DNA of 64,000 nucleotides from Entoloma clypeatum (taxonomy: Eukaryota > Basidiomycota > Agaricomycetes > Agaricales > Entolomataceae), in NCBI GenBank assembly GCA_963565915.1, contig OY751489.1, positions 1,612,001-1,676,000 on the forward strand. Reading direction: 5' to 3'. A model generated the notes under the pieces. That model did no database searches. It saw only the letters and a program-made list of their open reading frames with translations, and was not told the origin of the DNA. Positions 56,852-64,000 of the stretch are shown here, piece after piece. Position numbers and translations under genes: made by a program. Numbering within the stretch: the stretch's first letter is position 1; each line of letters starts with the position of its first letter.

Positions 56852-59800
56852 ATGTTTATTACTTCAAGTTCCAACGTCCCTCCATACCTGCATCAACATC
56901 CTACTCAGTATAATCTTTATGATCTCCCCGGAGACAACACCCCTCGATCTTACTTGCTGCACGGCAATCCTCTTAGGCTAAGGGACACATCTTTCACAAC
57001 GAACGCAGAGCCTCGTGGTGATGGAGAATGTCCTACCATTACAACTTCAACCTTTCCCAAGGAACGGAGTAGTCAGGTTATGATTGCTCCCGCCGCTAAT
57101 CCATCTCGACCCGAGATCGAGCCGATGACTAGACTCTCAACTCCCGGCTTTGAGCATCTCGGCACTTATACAAGTAATCCTTACGAGAATGCCGAAGTTT
57201 CCCCTCAGAAACCAGAACATAAGTCAACAACACCTCGTCCTCGCAAACCTCGTCGCGAAAGACCTCGTATTGATCTGGCTCCTGACCAACCACCGACTAC
57301 ACAAGGAAGACCTCGCGCAAGAGTCTACGTCGCATGTCTGCAGTGGTCTGTTTTCCATATCCTTTTTAACCCTGCAGTCAATCGATGTTTTTCCTAGTCG
57401 AACTCGAAAGATACGTTGTGATGGAGCAAAACCTGCTTGCTATAACTGCTCCAAGCGGAGTTCTGGAATGAGTGGCTGTGATTATGATGCTGTTCCCAAA
57501 CGCCGTGGTCCGGATAGAGTTCCTGGCTCGCGGCAACGGCTAGCAATGGATCTGAGTGAGGTCGAAGGCGGAAACCCTGTTCGACGTCGTCGGCGCACAC
57601 GCACCACGTCGGACTCGCCCGCGGCTTCGGACGAACATAATACCACCGAAACTCATCATGCCGATATACCGGAATCCTCATTTACTCACCAAGATATCCA
57701 GCGTTTACCATATCTCACAATTTCCGATTCGATTCGGACGACGACATCGTCTTCCTCTGTCGTCTGCAACCCTTCATTTAACTTATCAAACCTCCTCCCA
57801 TCAATACCAGGGAGTGGCCGTCAACTTTTCTCCCAAGCCGAAGACGACACGAATTCATACATGCCTGGTGTTTCGTACGAACCATCTCTGAACTTCAGCC
57901 GCACAATATGGTGGGATTCTTTGATATCATTATACATGTTCCCACACCATGGTCGGCGACCAACCCTCACCTCCTCAGAACGCCACACTGCTATCCAAGG
58001 GATTACGTCAAATATCCGATTTGTCTTTCGGGAATCGAACTATTTCTTTTCTTTTTTTCACCTCTCCACTTTCTTCTCCAATTACTTCTACCCTACCAAG
58101 AGGGAGAGAATACAGCCAAGCCTGATTTTAGCCTTGCTTGCGATCGCAATACTTTGGCAAAGTTCTGAGGTGGGTCTTGGTATCGAAGGCAGGGAACGCG
58201 CGCTTCGATTCAGGGACGAAGCTCAGGGCGCTCTAGACGCTAGTTTCAATGCTGGGTGGATCGATGAGACTCTCGCTCAAGCTGCATGGGTACGTTTTAT
58301 CCTTCTTCTCAGATCCATCGACAGACCAGGGTGTTTTCCTTTCCAGCTGCTGGCAATGTTTGAAGTCTGTCCGCACCCTCGTCATTCAATGGAACGATCT
58401 AGCTCATCTTTGGTCATTCTCGATTCAATAATTCGGAGTCTTTCTTTAACCGCCATGGATGCAGATAATCCTAAAACGTCTATATTTCTTCCAGGTGCAG
58501 TAGCTGCAGTCACCGAACCTAAAGGCTGTTCCTTCCCTGTTCAATCGCTTTCAAATCACGCTCATAAGAGTGCAACGGATTCTACTTGTCCTTGTAATAT
58601 CATGACTTTGGGTGTGCATAGCCCAGAGAGTTCTTGCCATGCGCCGTTGTGGTCTTTTACTCCAGCTTGGGGCGAGACATGGTCTGAAACAGATATCATG
58701 AAGGAATCTTGCCGCCGCCTTGCGTGGAGTTCCATGATTCTGGCCGCCGGACATGCATCATACGTTGTAGCATACAAATCTCGTGTGCTTGACCTGTTCA
58801 TCTCCGATCCTTCCAATGTACGTGCCCTTGTGCGTCATATCAGCCTCGGAATTTCCTCATCCAATACAATTAGTATGCTCTCTTATTTTCAGCAGAGGCT
58901 ATCGCCGATAGTCCGGGTCTATTGACTTCCTGCTCTCCAAAGGGCACCGTATGGGCAATTCATGACCGGGTTCTTTTGTTATGGCATAGCTGTACACGCA
59001 TGCGCAATAACATAGCTGCTACCGATCTTGAGAAAGCCAAGTTTGCGATGAAAACATGGTTGGAGGCAGATTCCCTCGAGGCAATCCTAAATAAGCACAC
59101 TTGTGGGCTTGAGCGTGCATTTATCTTTCAGGCGCGAGAATATATATTCAAGTGGGTCCTTTTGTATTTTTTTTCGGCACTGCGATTAATTATGATCAAT
59201 AGCACGAGAATGTGCATATCGTACGAATTCCAGCGATATATTCCTTTGGCATCTGCGTCAGTCAATACCTTTCGCCCAACATCGACTTGAGCTAATCTTC
59301 TAGACCCTGAGAAGTGTTAGCGGATTGTTTCACCGTGACAAGGCTAAAGAATGGCGTGAGTGTACTGGTCTTTGATAAATCGTGCAACTCAAAGTCGTCA
59401 TTTGTCTAAAGTAACCCATCATGCCAATGTCGCTGAACGATTCATGCTGGGTTTGCATACGATTACTGGACACTCAACTAATAATACGCTGGCTCGGCGC
59501 CCATTTTTTGCCTTCTGGTTTATGGGTCAAATAGCACGGTTGGTCATCCCTTGCAAAGCATTGGCAGCATCTCAGAAATTGCAACAGGGCATTATCGTTG
59601 TGGGAATGCGACAATACATTGACAATCGCGATCGATGTTTGCAAAGCTCTATTGCCTGCCCTTGATTAGTATGTTTGATTATCATATCCACTCCTTGGAG
59701 ATTTAGAAATGTGTTCGACAGTTTGACAGCGCTTTGGCCCTGCCCAGGTATGATATTGTCCAAACGTTTTAATCTACCGCTGACTGGTGGTGCCCATGCC

Positions 59801-59936
59801 AGAGCAACGCCATCGTTATGAAGCTCTGCGCAAGCAATTAAATGACGCGTGCTATATCGCCAGAGTAAACCCGCCTCCGCCAGCTAATCTGGATCTCCCG
59901 TCCCCCGCCGCGTCTGGGACACTGGCTTATTGTTAA
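56852..59936 (+). CDS. Zn2Cys6 (Gal4-type) fungal transcription factor
   Basis: Exon 1 encodes a Pro/Thr-rich N-terminus and a basic stretch (RPRKPRRERPRIDL), ending RARVYVACLQ. Splicing out about 62 bases (57344-57405) completes the zinc cluster ACLQC, RTRKIRC, DGAKPACYNC and SKRSSGMSGC: six Cys binding two zinc ions and DNA. A linker with RRRRRTRTTSD follows, then a helical regulatory region typical of the family (TIWWDSLISLYM, LALLAIAILWQSSEVGLGIE, ESCRRLAWSSMILAAGHASY). The C-terminus ends with EALRKQLNDACYIARVNPPP before TAA at 59934. Introns beyond 58280 are frequent and not all placed. Targets unknown. Confidence 0.82.
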
Positions 59937-60110
59937 TCGTTTTTATGTGTTTCTCAATTTTATCGTCCTTTGTAGCAGTAAAATTAGTTGAATCTTACTG
60001 GAGATACATCATCGTCATTCCCATAAGGGGAACTAATGACCCAGAGACAAATCTTGATTTGCGCAAATGACCTTTTGCCTTCAAACCACCACCACCAATT
60101 CACAACCGCC

Positions 60111-62050
60111 ATGAGTGACCTCGATTCTCTGTCTCCACCCAATCTTCTCATGGATACGCCGACGAATACTATGGCGCAGCGCGAGTCCCTCGTTGGGATG
60201 ACTCTCAAGCGAAGGGCATCACCTTCGTTCGAGGGTCTCGGGGGCGAATCTTGTCGGAAAAGGATGAAGGAAGACCAAGACTCTGTTAATGAGATCGTCA
60301 AGAAATCAGATTGTTCTACGACTCCTGACTACTCTCGCCTGGCGGAGGACTTGGCTCAGGAACTGCAATGCGGATGCTGTTCTGAGCTGGTCTATCGGCC
60401 GGTAATAGTCTCCCCCTGTCAGCATTTCTTCTGCGGAAGGTACGTATACAACCCAAAAGTCAGAGGGGAATGCTCATGTCATCCATCGTAGTTGCTGCGT
60501 TCTCTGGATTCGTGTAAGTTCAGCTAGTTTGTTAGGAGTGGCACTATGTGCAAGGCGTCTTGTGCCATCTAGTGATATGGATAACGATAGCAAATTATTC
60601 TCACCCATCAATCATTATCGCCCCTTCGCGATATAGCTTACTGATTGCTTCTTTAATAGAATGGAGGCACTCATTGCCCTGCCTGTCGTGGTGTTTCTTC
60701 CGTTGTCACGCCATCTCGTACAATTCAAGGTGTCATCGATGCTCTCCTGCGGAATGCACCTCATATGGCCCGTACCGAGCGAGAGCGTCAACAGGCCGAC
60801 GAGATTTACAAAGTAGGACAGTCAATGCGGGTGCGTATCTGTCCCACTTCTCTTCCTGGGGCTCTTACAACATTTGCCTACAGATTCCCGTTCCTCGAGA
60901 GGCCTCCCCGGAACCCAACATTTACCAAACATCTGACTTTGCTCGTCCTTGCCCTCATTGCATAGCAGGAAACCCGTACGGCTGGCGCTGTCCCCAGCCG
61001 ATTCCAGATCCCAATACAGATTTCGAGCATGCCTGGCACCTTGAAGACGGCACACCACCGGATCACGCGCACTGTGGCAATTGGTAAAGCGTCTCTTTAT
61101 CTGGTAGATTGTGCTGAATTCGTCCTCACCACCAGTGAAAACCTGCTCGCTATCCGTGCACCGTCAACAACAAAGTGTGATCTATGTCAGGTCTACTTTT
61201 GTGGCATAGGTGTTCAGGGTCGTTGTATCGCAGCACCACTTCTCTCACAACATCCCCATGGTTTATCTGACGTCGGTGATCTCATTCAGTCGGCCGACGT
61301 TTATGAATGTTTCGAGAGTAACACAGTCGAGGTCGAGATCATGCTCGACTATTTGACTGCTCAGGGGTTAACGCCCAGACACATTTATCGCGAAGTTCGT
61401 TCCATGATTTTCTACGCCAATCCTTTGTCCTTTCTAAGATACGGTCTTTTTCAGATCATCAGCCATATCCAATCCTTGCCAAGGGGCTTCGCTCCCTTGA
61501 TTGAACTCGACCTGTTTTCGGAAATCCACCGCGTCGCGGGTGGTCAGGAACAGAACATAGCTGGTCCCCATCACCACAGCTGTAGGTTATGCGCAACTGA
61601 GGTTCTCCTTTGGGGTCTGCGAGAATGGTGGATCCGGGAACGCCAGAAGGGTTTCTTAGAAGAGTCTGTCATGAACAGGAAAGACTGCCCAGATGGAAGT
61701 GCTTGTAATCGGCAACGGGATCATGGTACGTTATTCGTTTGCCTCTGAAGAATGGTCAAATGACTCACGGAACTTTCTCAGTCCACGCAAAGGAGTGTCA
61801 GTAATTCCATTCCCCTTGCGTTCTCCTTTCACTGACGTCCTATCTTGAAGTCAACCACATCTTCGTTATGTCAGGTGCTGATCTAGGCCCACAAACGCAG
61901 GGTGAGGGTAATATGGCTCCCGTCGACGCCGCGACACCAGGTCCCTCATCTTGGACACAAGATCTCACCATGCCTGTGGATGCAATGCTGCACGATGTAC
62001 CGGAGAACCCGAATGACTCTGCTCCAAATATCAACGAACCCGACATATAA
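60111..62050 (+). CDS. CHFR-like RING ubiquitin ligase with PBZ-like finger, lacking FHA
   Basis: After about 90 polar residues comes a RING: LQCGCCSELVYRPVIVSPCQ, HFFCG, a short middle exon with C, then GTHCPACRG. Next are QGVIDALLRNAPHMARTERE and the Cys-rich region of CHFR (FARPCPHCIAGNPYGWRCPQ, HAHCGN, CDLCQVYFCGIGVQGRC). Near the end, RKDCPDGSACNRQRDH, splice, VHAKE, splice, FNHIF matches the poly(ADP-ribose)-binding zinc finger pattern of CHFR. CHFR is a mitotic checkpoint ligase that in animals also has an N-terminal FHA domain; none is visible here. The PBZ splicing uses GTCAGT as donor at about 61797. Confidence 0.8.
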
Positions 62051-62192
62051 CCAGCGTATCAAGACAACAACCACGATTTCCTTGCCAAATTACACGAGTC
62101 TTTCGAAAGCCTTATATTTGTATACACTATTCCGTTTGGCGAAGATCGAACTACACAGATCAAGAAATGGGTATAATAATTAAGATAGCTCA

Positions 62193-62219
62193 TCAGAGAG
62201 AGAGAGCGAGAGAGAGGGA
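62193..62219 (+). repeat. GA microsatellite
   Basis: An imperfect GA run, mainly (GA)n with single substitutions, between the convergent CHFR-like and BTB-like genes. Confidence 0.7.
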
Positions 62220-62307
62220 TAGTAGTGGAAGATCAGTAAAATGAAATCAAGCATAAACAGAGTGAAAGGAACGATATCGTACAGCGTTCAAAGCCAACAA
62301 GTACATA

Positions 62308-64000
62308 TTAGAAAGCCCGTCCTGCCACCAAGGGCCTCAACGGTGATATTTGCAACTCACGCTGCGCCTTTTCTATGCGCATCTGCTCTCTCTTCGCCTT
62401 TGCTTCTTCCTTTTTCAACCGTCTCTCTTCTCGTTCCTCTTCGCTAAACATCTTGTCGTCGCTGAATTTTCTAAATAACCGCGCAAACGCTGGCGGTGTC
62501 CGTGGCGATGACGACGACGTTTTCGAGGAAACCAACGACAGCTGAGAGAGCACCGCGGGGGGAGGCGGTGGCGGCAGCGGGTCGACCGTCAGATGGTAAT
62601 GCACCCCTTCGGTCTCGCGCGCCACCACCTGGGTGTATTCCGGAGATACGGGGTCGACATGGATCCAGCGAATATCAGATTTCTTTTGCGGCCAAGCATG
62701 CACACGCGTTTGCCTGTATAGCTCTTTCTCGGGGAGCGGGGGAGAAAACGGATCGTTATCCAGATGATCATGGTCGTCATCGTGGTGTTGGTGGTGGTGA
62801 TGCAACGAAACGTGGCGATCGTCGACGCTCATGCGCCGTTCGTCGATGATGGAAAGTAGATGATCCGGAGACGGGAGTTCTGCGAACGAGATGGTGGGTG
62901 TCGTGGGGCCCGCCGAGTTGAAACGGCCTGTCGAGACGGAGTTTAGAGAGGGCGTCAATCCCGGCATGGAGTCGGTCGAGATGCGCGGGCGGCGGGAGCG
63001 GGTGACAGGCGGGAGCTGCAGATGGAACTCGGCGGATGAGTCGGAGAAGTAGTGGTTGTGGTGGTGGTGATGGTGGAAGTGGTGGATGGAATCAGAGGAA
63101 GAGCTGGCTGTGAGTGCGATGGGGGTGCTGGTGCTGGTGCTGGGCAGGGAATGGGACTTGCGGGTTGTGAAAAGAGGGTTGGGGTCCAGAGGGTCTTCGC
63201 CAAAGGTAGTTGTGTAAGGGCTGGGACTGTCCACGGTACGGGTGCCGAGGGCAACGGAAGAGGACATGAAATCCGCCAAGTCGTTGATCTCGCCTTCTGT
63301 GCGGATAGACACTGTGCTCTGTGGGCGGCTGCGGCGCTGGGATCTTCTGCGCACAAGGACAGGAAGGGGTGTTATCTGATCATCTTCAGCACCATCAATC
63401 GAAGTGATGACATTCCTCGTCACTACCGAACATATTATTTCTCAGAGTATAATTCTAAAAGGGCCAGACTTACAATATCCGCTTGTTGAAAACCCAGTGG
63501 GATCACCCATCATACGAAATCGCGCATCAGACGTTCCACGCGGTCTGGCGAACTGCGCTTCGTTACCAGAACCATCACCGCCACCACCACCAGATGGACC
63601 TCCTCCACCGCTAGCGCCCCCAGGCGGCTTACCTCCACCACCATCTCGGTCTACCCTACTCCGAGAAGGCCGTTTTTGCGTATATGACTGGAGAAGGAAA
63701 TATATCAGGGATTGGGTTCAAGAACATCTGTGCGGAAATCTCACCATGACGGTTTTGAGAGCCCGAATCTGGAGACTCCGGCAACTACAAAGTGTGGCCA
63801 CCTCATACACGCCGACAGAGGTCGAGTTGGAGAGGGCGCGATGCATCGCGTGTTTTACAAGCGTTTCTAGATGCTTGATTTTATAATTCGTCGACAGCAC
63901 CAAAAGTTGACTGAGAACTGCCGGGGCGTGTTGCAGCGGGGTAGTCAGAGCCAATGTATAAAAATATTGTAAAAGAGCGAGTGTGATGGGGTATGGTTCT
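62308..64000 (-). CDS. BTB/POZ-type protein with His-rich and coiled-coil tail, N-terminus outside window
   Basis: The frame is open to the window edge. The first visible part, LALLQYFYTLALTTPLQ, then VLSQLLVLSTNYKIKHLETL and VYEVATLCSCRSLQIRALKT, looks like the C-terminal half of a BTB domain with following helices. A 57-base intron joins to a Gly-rich linker (GGASGGGGPSGGGGG). A second intron (about 63417-63467) leads to the 371-codon remainder. That has an Arg/Ser-rich start, two His-rich runs (HHFHHHHHHNHYF and HHHHQHHDDDHDH), WPQKKSDIRWIHVDPVSPEY, a Pro run, and a charged coiled coil (EEEREERRLKKEEAKAKREQ). BTB domains mediate dimerisation, often in ubiquitin ligases. Role unknown. Confidence 0.7.

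Overview
The window looks like a chromosome segment of a mushroom-forming basidiomycete (Agaricomycetes). Nearly all genes carry several introns of about 40-70 bases, genes are dense on both strands, and the repeats are chromodomain Ty3-type retrotransposons whose copies differ mainly at CpG sites. No species is named from sequence alone.

The left 14.7 kb is a retrotransposon block. A 5'-cut, decayed plus-strand copy (element 1, 1-6259) ends in a 3' LTR that is split by a 3'-truncated element of a different family (4597-6091). A second, nearly complete minus-strand copy (element 2, 7409-14114) has two LTRs, a perfect 5-bp target duplication (AGGTC), TATA boxes, a polypurine tract and a primer site that matches its own predicted transcript start over 11 nt. 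That is the self-priming arrangement known from Tf1/sushi elements. Element 2 is disabled by two stops in pol and by a 119-bp inverted-repeat insertion just after the reverse transcriptase YMDD box. A related solo LTR follows (14206-14663, duplication CCCAT). Both elements carry an extra reading frame of about 120 codons between pol and the 3' LTR, with no function I recognise.

From 15 kb on the window is genic. In order: an arrestin-like protein (minus), an eIF3c pseudogene (minus), queuosine salvage protein (plus), a DCAF5-like WD40 protein (minus), ergothioneine synthase Egt1 (minus), a DHHC palmitoyltransferase (minus) divergent from a thioesterase-like protein (plus), a second arrestin-like protein (minus), a Pro-rich membrane protein (minus), dynactin p62 (minus), mitochondrial ribosomal protein mL59 (minus), a SYLF lipid-binding protein (minus), a GH15-CBM20 glucoamylase (minus) divergent from a PA-TM-RING ubiquitin ligase (plus), a CCCH zinc-finger protein (plus), heme oxygenase (plus) convergent with a membrane-anchored aspartic protease (minus), a poor region, a Zn2Cys6 transcription factor (plus), a CHFR-like RING/PBZ ubiquitin ligase (plus) and a BTB-type protein cut by the window edge (minus).

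The host genes do not form one pathway; they look like ordinary housekeeping and regulatory genes. The unusual biology is in the retrotransposon block and in the eIF3c pseudogene. Gene models are hand-built from reading frames and splice sites, so gene ends are firmer than individual exon borders.
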